Positions 10,176 to 17,829 of a DNA stretch of 22,202 nt are shown here, piece by piece. Source of the DNA: Chara braunii (lineage: Eukaryota > Streptophyta > Charophyceae > Charales > Characeae). The position numbers and the translations under genes are program-made. Location: assembly GCA_003427395.1 (NCBI GenBank), contig BFEA01000131.1, positions 1,538,945 through 1,561,146 of the forward strand. Direction: 5' to 3'. The notes beneath the pieces are model-generated. The model had not been told where the DNA came from. It made no database searches and saw only the letters and a list, made by a program, of their open reading frames with translations. Every line of letters starts with the position of its first letter. Within the stretch, counting starts at the first letter, position 1.

Positions 10176-11219
10176 GGAGTCCGAAGGCCCTCTCCACCAC
10201 CTCCCTTCAAGTTGTCGTCTTCTGCCCCGTGTCAAACAAACCGATGTCCCCTGTTTGCTTAAGACCCTGTACGGGACCACAAGCCACTTGGGAGGAGCGT
10301 ATCCATTCTCCCCAAGAAGATAGCCAGTCGTCCTCACCCCTCCCGACAGCAGCACCACATCGCGTTGAACAGGTCACCAACTTCTGCACATTTGAAGAGA
10401 GATGAGTTCTGCAGAACTCACTGGTTGTGCATGCTCCCTCGAAAGCCCTCGAAGACATCCACCACACGCATGTCCAGGTCGACGAAAAGCTGTGCAATGA
10501 CAGAGAAGTAGTGTTTCCAGTCGAAGTAGTTCTGTGACGGTGCGTTCGCAGGTTTGTCCACATAAATGGGTGCAATCTATTGCGCCGAAGCAATCGGGGC
10601 AGCCTTGATGAACGTCCATATAACCTGGAGAAGACGTCGGCCTGACAGTATTCGGCATGGCTATCGTGATGTCTTGCACAGCCTTGATGCCTGAAGACGT
10701 GCCGATCCCAAAGGAGGACGTGCTGTTCTCAAATGTCTCCCCCGACGCCCACCTGTACAGCACGTATGCCAGGATGTGGTCCGGTTGCAACGGCTCACAG
10801 TAGTGGGTTAGTTTGCGCTGGAGGAACGGAGTGCACACCGCGACGATGTCGTTGAACACCACCCTAGACATCCGTAGCTTGTCGTGGAAGTGCTCATCTG
10901 TGGCATCATCGGCAATGGTCAGATCCTTCCAAGTCCCGCCGATCGTTCTCTTAATCCACGACTGTGGTGTCTCCCTCAGCAATACACCGGCAACGACGCG
11001 TTGTAAAACAGGAAAGGAGTGTCCCAAACACCCAGGGAAGTCTGCACATCCATCAACGACTGGGCGATTGCAGCCACCCTCCTGCCCGGCTGCCGCCCGC
11101 TCGCCCGCCAGAGGCCATTCAGTGTCTGTAGATTGCGGCAGTTGGGAAACACCGTCCCCGGCAGCTATCCCTCCTGGGGAGTGAGCCTCGACGCACTGCA
11201 CTGCTCCCTTCCCCTTCAT
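10174..11219 (-). pseudogene. PIF/Harbinger (HARBI1-like) transposase remnant
   Basis: Minus-strand DDE transposase of the PIF/Harbinger superfamily, which cuts and pastes DNA elements with 3-bp TWA target sites. The open part (11219 to about 10565) has the N-terminal region with WIKR..GGTWKDL, DDATDEHFHDKLRMS and YRWASGETFENSTSSFGIG, then the first catalytic block GAIDCTH. At 10561-10571 the frame slips. The continuation YVDKPANAPSQNYFDW..HYFSVIAQLFVDLDMRVVDVF is in the next frame and ends at a TGA (10418-10420) where the family has a conserved CHD-like segment. A further slip near 10360 leads to GVRTTGYLLGENGYAPPKWLVVPY, where the second catalytic Asp of the usual GD.GY is Glu. The catalytic-Glu block VVERAFGLL (Glu codon 10192-10194) is present after one more stop and frame change, and the sequence then ends at the poly(A) of the neighbouring retroposon. 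Everything C-terminal is missing. The first 70 residues from Met at 11219 are not recognisable, so the start is uncertain. Confidence 0.85.
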
Positions 11220-11771
11220 ACATCGCTTCCTCCGTCACACTCGCTGGACTTCTCGCCACACACACACACACACGTCGCAGGCTATGCACGCGTCCGCTAT
11301 GCCGACAAGAATACTACGCGCTGTGGTGGCAGTACTGGATTGGTGGTGTCACAGTGGCGTTCAGAGCGTGAGCAGGGCTTATGTTTTTGAATTTCATAAT
11401 TTCGAAACGGCGAGCATGCTCGTTTCCCGGGAGGGGGAGAAAGTGCGCCTCGCGCGTCCGAGAGACTCCAACCCGTCGGACTGCCTTTGGCCGCAATCCG
11501 GTCCCATGGCCCTGAACCGGGGTGGGCCCTCTTGTCCGGCAGACCTTGACGGACATTTCGACAAGCAGCCGCGGGGTGGGAGAACACCACGTCAGCACTC
11601 GAGTTTCAAGTGCGGCCTTCTCAATTATTTCGCCAAGGGGTTGTGGAACGAAAGACAGAGTTAGGGAAATTAATCACCCTCCCCGAGTTATGGTGCATTT
11701 GAAACTCAGAGTATTTTCAAATGGTGTTGAACGAACCCCTTACTCAGTGAATGCTTCAATGTCATTGTTTA
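11220..11771. other. No gene recognised
   Basis: GC-rich stretch with a short CACACA run at 11259-11272 and a perfect 12-bp palindrome CGAGCATGCTCG at 11411-11422. It could be the 5' flank of the Harbinger element, but no terminal inverted repeat was identified. Short frames on both strands have no motif. Confidence 0.4.
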
Positions 11772-11783
11772 GTACAGAGCTTG
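11772..11783 (+). repeat. Left target-site duplication of the SINE
   Basis: GTACAGAGCTTG, identical to 12128-12139 immediately beyond the poly(A). Confidence 0.65.
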
Positions 11784-12089
11784 TCTGCAGCTCATTAGAC
11801 TGCGCAGAAGATCTTCTGAAGATAGCGTTCATCTCAGTTAATTTCCACCGCAGCCTGCTCAGTGGCAGATCTGTTTTTGGTATTTTTCAATACCCTGCTC
11901 AGTCAATCCCCTGGAGTCCAGGGTAATCAATGCTGGCAGGGGCCCTCTAATTTTTTCTGTTTACATCTGTATGTAGGACGCTGGACCCGTTTTCCAGCAG
12001 GTGACGCTCCCCACCAATAGATGGAGCCTCTCCCCAAGTGGTAGTGGTGTCTGCTCTTATCAGCGCCACTATCACCGCTAGGGGTGTTG

Positions 12090-12127
<38 letters not shown>
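11784..12127 (+). mobile_element. SINE, apparently full length, with poly(A) and flanking duplication
   Basis: A 344-bp body between perfect 12-bp direct repeats and ending in 32 A (12095-12126). The head TGCAGCTCATTAGACTGCGC followed by CTTCTGAAGATAGCGTTCATC resembles a decayed tRNA (D-arm, anticodon arm and a GTTCA like a Pol III B box). This is tentative. The 3' core at 11976-12027 (GGACGCTGG, CCAGCAGGTGACGCTCCCC, ACCAATAGATGGAGCC) is the segment shared with the copies at 1816, 10118, 14388 and 15809. After it lies a stem-loop, 12038-12049 pairing with 12064-12075, just ahead of the A tail. A T-rich patch at 11949-11962 precedes the core. The duplication length and tail favour LINE-type retroposition. 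Confidence 0.7.
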
Positions 12128-12128
<1 letters not shown>

Positions 12129-12139
12129 TACAGAGCTTG
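12128..12139 (+). repeat. Right target-site duplication of the SINE
   Basis: GTACAGAGCTTG, matching 11772-11783 exactly. Confidence 0.65.
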
Positions 12140-12185
12140 GAGTTGTTTGGTGAAATGATACAATCTTTTGACAAGGACAAACTGA

Positions 12186-12210
12186 GGGCATACTCATGCA
12201 AGGACTTTTT
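12186..12210 (+). repeat. Dispersed CATACTCATGCAAGGACTT motif
   Basis: The motif also occurs as CACACTCATACAAGGACTT near 13983-14002 and GTACATTCATGCAGGACA near 14675-14692. It may mark the head of another dispersed element, since the sequence after it differs at each site. Confidence 0.4.
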
Positions 12211-12289
12211 CTACCGAACTCTGGACGTGATTGTGGTCAGATTCGTCCAGGTCTATCCGTAATTGCAGTCAGAAACATGTAGGAAAGTG

Positions 12290-12484
12290 TTACTGCGAAT
12301 ATGCCCTGACTGTGGTCAATCTCTCCTTCATGGCAGTAATAATCAATGCTGTCGGAGGTGATGCGGGTGATGCATAGAAAATTTTCTGTTTGATCTTGTC
12401 TCAGATGCTGGACCTGGGGTCAGGTCCCACGTGCAAGTATTCTTCGTCCCTGCCCATCAATCGTCTCTATCTAAAGCCAAAAAA
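12290..12484 (+). mobile_element. Diverged relative of the SINE
   Basis: AATATGCCCTGACTG..GTCAATC..AATCAATGCTGTCGG, then AAAATTTTCTGTTTGATCTTG, AGATGCTGGACCTGG, GTCCCTGCCCATCAATCG and a short A run near 12478. Order and spacing follow the second half of the 11784-12127 element (CCCTGCTCAGTCAATCCCC, AATCAATGCTGGCAGG, AATTTTTTCTGTTTACATC, GGACGCTGGACCC, CTCCCCACCAATAG). No duplication flank was found. Confidence 0.5.
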
Positions 12485-12548
12485 TGGAGAATCGGCGGAA
12501 GTTCTCCTACCAATCCCAACAGTAGCACTCGAGGCTTGTACCTTTGGC

Positions 12549-12694
12549 GCGTGGGAAAATAGCGGGCCCCCCCGGTGGGCCACCGACCTTTTCCGAGGCC
12601 GAAACGAAACGTATCAATGGCAGTTGTCGTCGGGCCCGACCTCCGAAAATTCAGGCGATTGGGAAAACAGCAAGTTTTCCCTATTTTCCCACGC
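12549..12694. repeat. Short inverted-repeat unit with nested hairpin
   Basis: GCGTGGGAAAATAG (12549-12562) is the exact reverse complement of 12681-12694. Inside, next to the right arm, GGGAAAAC-AGCAA-GTTTTCCC (12661-12681) forms an 8-bp hairpin. It is probably a small foldback element. No target duplication was seen. Confidence 0.55.
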
Positions 12695-12708
12695 GGGAAA
12701 GGTACTAG

Positions 12709-12781
12709 TGGTTTCCCAACAGACCTCACAAATCCGTGGAAGTGGGACCTAGCCCCTGGTTTCCCAACAGACCTCACAAAT
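12709..12781. repeat. 48-bp direct repeat, two partial copies
   Basis: The 25 bases at 12709-12733 (beginning TGGTTTCCCAACAGACC) recur identically at 12757-12781. They follow the inverted-repeat unit directly. Confidence 0.85.
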
Positions 12782-12864
12782 AGAATGGACTTCGAAGGAG
12801 TCGTCAAATTTGCCCCCCCAAAAATAGAAAAGTGGAAACCACTCGGGAGTCACAAAAATGAGTT

Positions 12865-12993
12865 ATAATTGCAATATGGGCCAAGATACAGTTGCGAATT
12901 GCAGTTTAGGCAATGTATACAACCCACCTTTCTGGCCAGGTAGGGCGCCCGAAGTGCAATTGCAAACTGTATCTTGCCCCATAGTGCAATTAT
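12865..12993. repeat. Hairpin element, 39-bp arms, 51-bp loop
   Basis: 12865-12903 (ATAATTGCAATATGGGCCAA...) is an imperfect reverse complement of 12955-12993, with about four substitutions or slips by eye. It is a compact 129-bp foldback, MITE-like in size. The flanks do not give an obvious target duplication (GTTATAATT on the left, AATTATTAGG on the right). No coding content. Confidence 0.8.
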
Positions 12994-13049
12994 TAGGGTC
13001 AATACACACGCTGTCAGTCGATGATGTAGTCCATGATTCACTACTTAGC

Positions 13050-13460
13050 GTTGACTATCCTCCTAGTACGTAGCTTAGGGCTCGAGGCTGGCATAGCAGT
13101 TCCTTAGTACGCCGGGATGTCGGGGGTGTCAGAGAATACTGCACCTTACCGCGGGGCCGGAACGGGCTCCAGGGATATACGCTGGAACAGAGGATTCCCA
13201 GCTCTCTACCTTCAACACAATAGAACACTGCAATACACACATGGCTCAGGGTTGGCTATCCTCCTAGTACGTAGCATAAGGATGAGGCTGGCATAGCAGT
13301 TCCATAGCAGTTCCTTAGCACGGGATGTCGGGGGTGTCAGGAGATACTGGACGTTACCATGGGGCCGGAGCGGGCTCCAGGGATATGCGAACGAGGGAAC
13401 GGAGGATCCCCAGCTCTCTGCCATCAAAACACAATAGTAGTAATACAACGTAACACTGTG
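13050..13460. repeat. Tandem duplication, ~201-bp unit
   Basis: GTTGACTATCCTCCTAGTAC at 13050 and GTTGGCTATCCTCCTAGTAC at 13251 begin two copies that stay aligned through GATGTCGGGGGTGTCAG, GGGCTCCAGGGATAT and CCCAGCTCTCT. The copies are diverged, and the second carries a 12-base duplication near 13300-13315 (CATAGCAGTTC). No coding sense. Confidence 0.85.
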
Positions 13461-13511
13461 CACCCTCATGAAGACCTGTAGTAGCAAGTTCATACCTAGC
13501 TCCTGAAGTCC

Positions 13512-13533
13512 CCGTGCAACCGGGCTTGCACGG
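13512..13533. repeat. Small perfect hairpin
   Basis: CCGTGCAA (13512-13519), six-base loop, TTGCACGG (13526-13533). Short and isolated, with no associated gene end. Confidence 0.5.
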
Positions 13534-13625
13534 CGTCTGCTTCAACCAGGGCTGAGCAGAGGGGTAGGTCTCTCTGCCTAGCCCGGGTGCCTGCCACCTC
13601 TGTCTGGTCAGGTCACCCTGCCAAT

Positions 13626-13820
13626 ATGGCAATGGGTGATGGTCCCGGGTGGTTAACACTAGGGTAGGACAGCGGGGGTGGGGGTGCGCCTGGGCAACAA
13701 TGATAAAGAGGAAGGGTGGGTGGGGTCTTCAGAGGGATTCAGCAGGACAACCGAGTGGCCGAGTACTGTGGATAACTGTCATTGGTCTAGTATCCCACCT
13801 CTACAACAACTTGGGCTTTT
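13626..13820 (+). repeat. Dispersed block, inverted partner at 16031-16205
   Basis: Aligns with the reverse strand of 16031-16205 through GGTGGTTAACACTA.GGTAGGACAG, GGGTGGGTGGGGTCTTC and CCTCTACAACAAC. The two are about 2.6 kb apart and face each other, so they could be long inverted ends of one element or two separate copies of a dispersed repeat. Confidence 0.75.
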
Positions 13821-14373
13821 CAATTCGTGACTTTACTGAAGTTACCCCCACTCCCCCCAAAAAAAACTTTGAAGAGCACAAATCAGGAAAGCGACTGTCC
13901 AAAAAAGGACAACAGAAAGTGGTTGTCAAAGGGTAGCGTCAGTAGAAATATAAACAAACACTTTCGCCTCGACTCTGCAGAGCACACTCATACAAGGACT
14001 TGCTGAATTGAGTCAGACTCGTTGGGCCGTTGGCAGCCCAGTGTCCCTAGGAGGTTGCTGATGTGAATCAGGTTATCGCTGCTGCCTGATGCATAAAGGA
14101 GACGACTATCGGCTTACCCCCAAAAGAACTTGTAGTCATTATAGCTGTATGTGGGGCAGCTTTCACTCTAGAAACAGCGATAATGACTGGGGAGAAGACC
14201 GTGCAGTGGAGAAGATGTGGTTAAGACATCAGTATCGTGGGGAAACGATGGATATCCGGCTCTGTTCGCCCAAGTCCTGTCGGCAGCAGTGAAAAGAGTA
14301 CACTTCAACTTCACTTCTGGGAAGTTTCACGGTAATGTGCTCCGGACGGATATCAGTGCCCCGTGGATGTTCG
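13821..14373. other. No gene recognised; small inverted repeat
   Basis: AGTCATTATAGCTGT (about 14135-14149) and ACAGCGATAATGACT (about 14175-14189) are complementary but for one base. Nothing else identifiable. Confidence 0.4.
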
Positions 14374-14387
14374 ACACCCACATTCCT
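14374..14387. repeat. Left target-site duplication of a short retroposon
   Basis: ACACCCACATTCCT, repeated exactly at 14456-14469 across the insertion. The last T is ambiguous with the T run. Confidence 0.85.
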
Positions 14388-14455
14388 TTTTTTTTTTTTT
14401 TTTTTTTTTTGAAAAAGGCTCCATTCTATTGGTGGGGAGCTGCACCCGTTTTTCA
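14388..14455 (-). mobile_element. 68-bp 5'-truncated SINE, minus orientation
   Basis: Read on the minus strand, it is GGGTGCAGCTCCCCACC then AATAGAATGGAGCC and an A run of about 23 with one C. This is only the 3' core and tail of the family seen in full at 11784-12127. Perfect 13-14-bp direct repeats flank it, so it is a complete insertion of a 5'-truncated copy and the cleanest proof here that the family moved by retroposition. Confidence 0.85.
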
Positions 14456-14469
14456 ACACCCACATTCCT
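14456..14469. repeat. Right target-site duplication of a short retroposon
   Basis: ACACCCACATTCCT, matching 14374-14387. Confidence 0.85.
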
Positions 14470-15428
14470 ACGGAATGATAATGACAGAGTACTCGTGTGG
14501 GGGTGCGCTTCTGTTGGGGGGAAAAGAGGGCCAGTCCTCGTTAATTTTGGTGCTGCTACACTCATTCTAGGACAGTCAAGGAAGATCTCACTCGTAATAC
14601 GCGTACGGCACGTCACGTCCAGTCACACACTCAGTCAAGAAACCAAGTAGAGACGAAAAGTTGGCAGTCTGAGAGTACATTCATGCAGGACAGCATGAAC
14701 GTGGCCATAATAGCTGCCAGTTTCATGATTTCCAAGGATGAACATAGCACCAGGGGGAGCTACCACTCGAGTCATCCCCACCATCGGAAGCTGTCTCCTT
14801 TTCAGAATTGGCTTCCTTGATACATCCCAGATGGCATGAAGATAAAGGTGCAAAAGAAAAAAAAAAAGGAAAAAAAAAAAAGAGAAAGGTGCTTAGGCTA
14901 CCTTTTTTCCTGAAAGGGTAGGCAGTCTCGGCCGTCTCTTTTTCCCTTTTTTTTTCCCTTTTTGGGGGAGAAGAAGCCCCTTCTACTCTGCGGGGCGCCA
15001 GTCCGGTTGCTCATCCCCAGCAAGCAGAAAATTACAGAGTTTATATCTTCGAGCATCCCCCCCCCCCCCTCTTCTCTTCCTTCCTCTCCAAGTGTCAGTG
15101 CTTCCGAAAGTCGCGGCCGCATGCATGCCACGACCGCGACCGCTCGGATGAACTGGCCATTTTTTTATTTTTTGAACGCAATTGAAACCGACTAAATTGG
15201 CCTGATTGAGGTCAAAATTTTCAGCTTTTGAGGGTACAGCGTTCTTAAAATGTCCATTTTGACGAAATCATTGTTCACAGGCGGCCGGCCCCAAACTTAT
15301 TTTTGTTGTTGATCCATGGAGTCCTGATGGGACTATTATTGTTGTCCCAATTAGCGAGAGAATCCAGAAAACAAAAGCAGTGGTAGCCTTGAGAGATCAT
15401 TTTCGGACTCGCCAGCCCCAGGTATTAA
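14470..15428. other. No gene recognised; homopolymer-rich
   Basis: A-rich runs at 14855-14886, T runs at 14938-14964, a C run at 15058-15069 and a T run near 15162-15171. No supported gene or element in about 950 bases. Confidence 0.45.
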
Positions 15429-15621
15429 ACCACCAGTACTTGCCCCAGCTATCAATACCCAGCCAGGATACCCCCTGCGCACCAAAGTTTTGCCACCCAA
15501 CGTTTCATTTTCCTTTTGGCTGGCGCTTCCAGCCATTGTGGTCCGGTACCCCGAAGCCCGCAGGTCGCGGCGCGTTAACATGAAACGCCCATGGCCGATA
15601 GCTGGGCCAAGTACTGGTGGT
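15429..15621. mobile_element. 193-bp unit with 25-bp terminal inverted repeats
   Basis: 15429-15453 begins ACCACCAGTACTTGCCCC. Its reverse complement, with one mismatch, is 15597-15621. Extending outward three more bases keeps the match (TTAAACC against TTGAACC). The same first 11 bases end a second unit at 16396-16520. Size and structure fit a MITE. The target duplication cannot be fixed (TTAA on the left, TCAA on the right). No coding content. Confidence 0.65.
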
Positions 15622-15808
15622 TCAAATTGGGGTAAGTTTTGGTTGTGGCACAAACAAGTTCCACACGCGGCCAAACAAACTCGGTTATTGGATTTTTCTG
15701 TCTGTTTTTGCTTTTTTGTTTCCTACCCCCGCCTTGAAACATCCACCTGGCAGGACGTACTACTGGGGTTGGTATGAGCAGCCCTCTGTAGTAGTTCCCA
15801 TACTGATG

Positions 15809-15862
15809 GCTCAGGTCCATTGGTGGGGAGCAGCACCTGCTGGAAACCGGGGCCAGTGTCCC
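15809..15862 (-). mobile_element. SINE 3' core, minus orientation
   Basis: On the minus strand GGACACTGGCCCCGGTTTCC, AGCAGGTGCTGCTCCCCACC, AATGGACCTGAGCC. It matches the core at 11976-12027. There is no clear A tail, since the sequence after it is ATCAGTATGGG. Confidence 0.65.
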
Positions 15863-15932
15863 TTCCGCCCCCCCCTCCTCCCCCTCCTCCCCCCCTCCTA
15901 ACACCCCCACGGGTAACCTCTCCCCCGCTCTG

Positions 15933-15934
<2 letters not shown>

Positions 15935-16015
<81 letters not shown>
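15935..16015. repeat. (CT)n microsatellite
   Basis: About 40 uninterrupted CT repeats, preceded by C-rich clusters (15868-15897). It sits at the inner edge of the 16031-16205 block. Confidence 0.97.
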
Positions 16016-16018
<3 letters not shown>

Positions 16019-16030
16019 CTCCCCCCTCTG

Positions 16031-16205
16031 AAGTCCAGGTTGTTGTAGAGGTTAAATGCATACCCTCAGTAATCGGGCATTCGATTATCCAGATGGACAC
16101 CTCAGAAGACCCCACCCACCGTTCCTCTCATCACTTGCCGTGGCACACCCCTGCCCTCCCTGTCCTACCATAGTGTTAACCACCTGGGACCACCACCCAT
16201 CACCA
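16031..16205 (-). repeat. Dispersed block, inverted partner of 13626-13820
   Basis: See the partner entry. On the minus strand it runs GGTGATGGGTGGTGGTCCC, GGTGGTTAACACTATGGTAG, GGTGGGTGGGGTCTTC, CCTCTACAACAACC. The middle (about 50 bases) has diverged. Confidence 0.75.
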
Positions 16206-16392
16206 TCTGCAGCATCCCAATTTGCAACTGCAGCAATCAGTCAGCATATTGCCTTGCAGCCCCCCATACCAGTTTGCAGTTTCCCCTAAGGCTTCCCCTA
16301 CGTCAATGGTTCTGATACCCCCAAGCAAGAGCAAAAGAACTCCCCTTTTTGCTGCTTATCCCAACCTGGTCCTGCATACGTCTCTCACTCTT

Positions 16393-16523
16393 ATACCACC
16401 AGTACCTCCACATTTTTAGGCCGTTAACGTGGTGGCTGAATCGGTGCGCCGCACAGGTCCATATGCATTTGCCTCAGAGCCTCTCCAGAGGGGGCCTAAG
16501 ACCCCCTGGGGTACTGGTGGTTT
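16393..16523. mobile_element. ~125-bp unit with ACCACCAGTAC-type ends
   Basis: CCACCAGTACC (16396-16406) and its exact reverse complement GGTACTGGTGG (16510-16520). Flanks TTATA on the left and TTTATA on the right could be a target duplication. The terminus is shared with the 193-bp unit at 15429. Interior unrelated. Confidence 0.5.
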
Positions 16524-16776
16524 ATAGTAAGGTGCTAATCAGTCTGCTGGCAGATCATGATGGTGTCTTCCTCCCCTAACCCAGGCTACTAAGTCTTCCC
16601 AGTTGGACAGGCAGGCTGGCTTGCTGGGTTAGCCTGAGGGGAGGGACTGTGTACATACGAGTGGGAGAGGGACAAGGAGGAATGCACGGTGGGAGGGTAA
16701 GTGGGGTGCAGGGTTAGAAGAGCGGCTTGCAGGAGGAGGGGCACAGCCTTTTTTGGAACAGGTTTCTTTTTTGGGG
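16524..16776. other. No gene recognised
   Basis: G-rich plus strand. The long minus-strand frame here runs on into poly-T and repeat sequence and is not credible as a gene. Confidence 0.45.
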
Positions 16777-16935
16777 TAACTAGGGCGCAGTCACGAAAGC
16801 AGTTTGTAAATGCATTTCCAACTGCCGTTTTGGAGTCCAGTACGGTCCCAAGTTTCAACTGCAGTTGAAACTCTTGACATGCACAAAAGTCGCCAGGCCG
16901 AGTTTGCAACTCCAGTCCAGTCCGCCATGTGCCAA

Positions 16936-17100
16936 TTTTTTTTTTTCCCCCATCATCTCGGCCATGGCCGAGGCATCGCGGCCGTGGCCCAGCCACTCGA
17001 CGAGATGCTCTGTCTCTTTTTTTTTTTTTTTTTCCCTTTTTTGAACCTCGGATGTGGCAGAGGCATTGCGGCCTTGGCCAGCCACGCGACGGGGCTGCGA
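16936..17100. repeat. Duplicated poly-T plus GC module
   Basis: A T run then CATCTCGGCCATGGCCGAGGC, ATCGCGGCCGTGGCC, AGCCACTCGACG at about 16937-17002. The same layout follows about 88 bp later as a T run, CCTCGGATGTGGCAGAGGC, ATTGCGGCCTTGGCC, AGCCACGCGACG (17020-17090). A third echo, CAGCCACGCGACGGGG, is at 17717. On the minus strand each is a GC-rich body with an A tail, so small retroposons are possible. Confidence 0.6.
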
Positions 17101-17194
17101 TTGAACAACACAAAAAGGGGAAAAAAAAACGAAATAATAATAATAATAATAAAAGAAGAGAAAAGAGGAGACATGCACAAAAGCCAAAAATCAG

Positions 17195-17312
17195 GGCGCT
17201 GTATCTTTCCATGTTCTAGCGGAAGATTCACTCTCGTTTTGCACATTTCGAGAGTAGTGGAACGAGGGGGGATCTAATACTCTGCAAATCTTCCGCTAGA
17301 ACATGGAAAGAT
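17195..17312. repeat. Hairpin family copy 1
   Basis: 17203-17228 (ATCTTTCCATGTTCTAGCGG...) is an exact 26-bp reverse complement of 17287-17312, with a 58-base loop. The left arm plus loop (GAAGATTCACTCTCG, TTTTGCACATTT) is shared with 17504-17606 and 21886-21940. Homology to copy 2 starts further left, at about 17174 (CACAAAAGCC, AAAAATCAGG). Confidence 0.85.
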
Positions 17313-17405
17313 GCTCCGCCACGAGGCCCCAAGGATGACACGCATAGGGCCGGAACTGTGGGCTGGAAAAACAAAAGAGAAAAAAAAAAGAAAAGAAACT
17401 GGGTC

Positions 17406-17477
17406 GTTGTCATCAAGTGTATCCGCTAGGGCCTCTGCTTTGTTGTCAGCCCGTGTATCCCGTTGGGCCCCTGTATC
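17406..17477. repeat. 36-bp tandem repeat, two copies
   Basis: GTTGTCATCAAGTGTATCCG... and GTTGTCAGCCCGTGTATCCC..., 36 bp apart, each ending in a GGGCC/CTCTG or GGGCCCCTG segment. Confidence 0.65.
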
Positions 17478-17503
17478 TCCGTTTCACAAAACACAAAAAT
17501 CAT

Positions 17504-17606
17504 GGCCCTGTATCTTTCCAGGTTCTGGAGAAGATTCACTCTCGTTTTGCACATTTCGTGGAAACTGAGAGTGAATCTTCCCTAGAACATGGAAAGATAC
17601 AGCGCC
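17504..17606. repeat. Hairpin family copy 2, near-perfect 40-bp arms
   Basis: 17504-17543 pairs with 17567-17606 over about 40 bases with about four mismatches, leaving a 23-base loop (GTTTTGCACATTTCGTGGAA...). The shape is that of a precursor hairpin. The loop is the same as in copies 1 and 3, which shows that the family carries it and that it did not arise by chance fold-back. Confidence 0.85.
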
Positions 17607-17612
17607 ACAATG

Positions 17613-17654
17613 TTTTTTTTTTTTTTTTGTTTTTTTTTTTTTTTTTTTTTTTTT
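17613..17654. repeat. Poly-T tract
   Basis: About 42 T with one G at 17629, directly after hairpin copy 2. On the minus strand it could be the A tail of a retroposon whose body is 17655-17700, but no duplication was seen. Confidence 0.9.
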
Positions 17655-17829
17655 CCAGAAACGGCCTGCCCCTCTGACGTGGATGACTAGACTGTAGCTA
17701 CAAACTCTGCCTGCGACAGCCACGCGACGGGGGAGTTTGGCCTGCAGTGTAAACTTAAGAGGGGACTGGACTCCAATGCGGAAGTTTGGAACGTATTTTC
17801 AAACTCTAACCCCGGCCGCGCCCTAGTTA

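Larger units (their letters stand above)
16777..17829. mobile_element. ~1.05-kb long-terminal-inverted-repeat element, non-coding
   Basis: Left end TAACTAGGGCGC (16777) faces right end GCGCCCTAGTTA (ending 17829). The two ends stay alignable inward for about 155 bases: GTTTGTAAATGCATTTCC against GTTTGAAAATACGTTCC, TTGGAGTCCAGT in both, AAGTTT...ACTGCAG in both, GAGTTTGCAACTCCAGTCCAG against GAGTTTGTAGCTACAGTCTAG. The left arm holds a perfect 22-bp palindrome (16851-16872). The interior has two poly-T-led GC modules, an A-rich patch with (ATA)n, two hairpins and a long T tract. No transposase frame is present, so it would depend on machinery from elsewhere. No target duplication was recognised. 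Confidence 0.65.

Noticed and set aside
10813-11390. Plus-strand frames of 123 codons
   Set aside because: The first is a shadow of the Harbinger transposase on the minus strand. The second overlaps its N-terminal end and a CA run.
16876-17183. 14-bp direct repeat GACATGCACAAAAG as target duplication of a 280-bp retroposon
   Set aside because: Sequence just inside the left copy is homologous to the right arm of the long inverted-repeat element, so it is not inserted DNA. The repeat is internal to that element.
16589-17212. 207-codon minus-strand open frame
   Set aside because: It runs through poly-T, inverted-repeat and GC-module sequence. Its composition explains it, and no motif is present.
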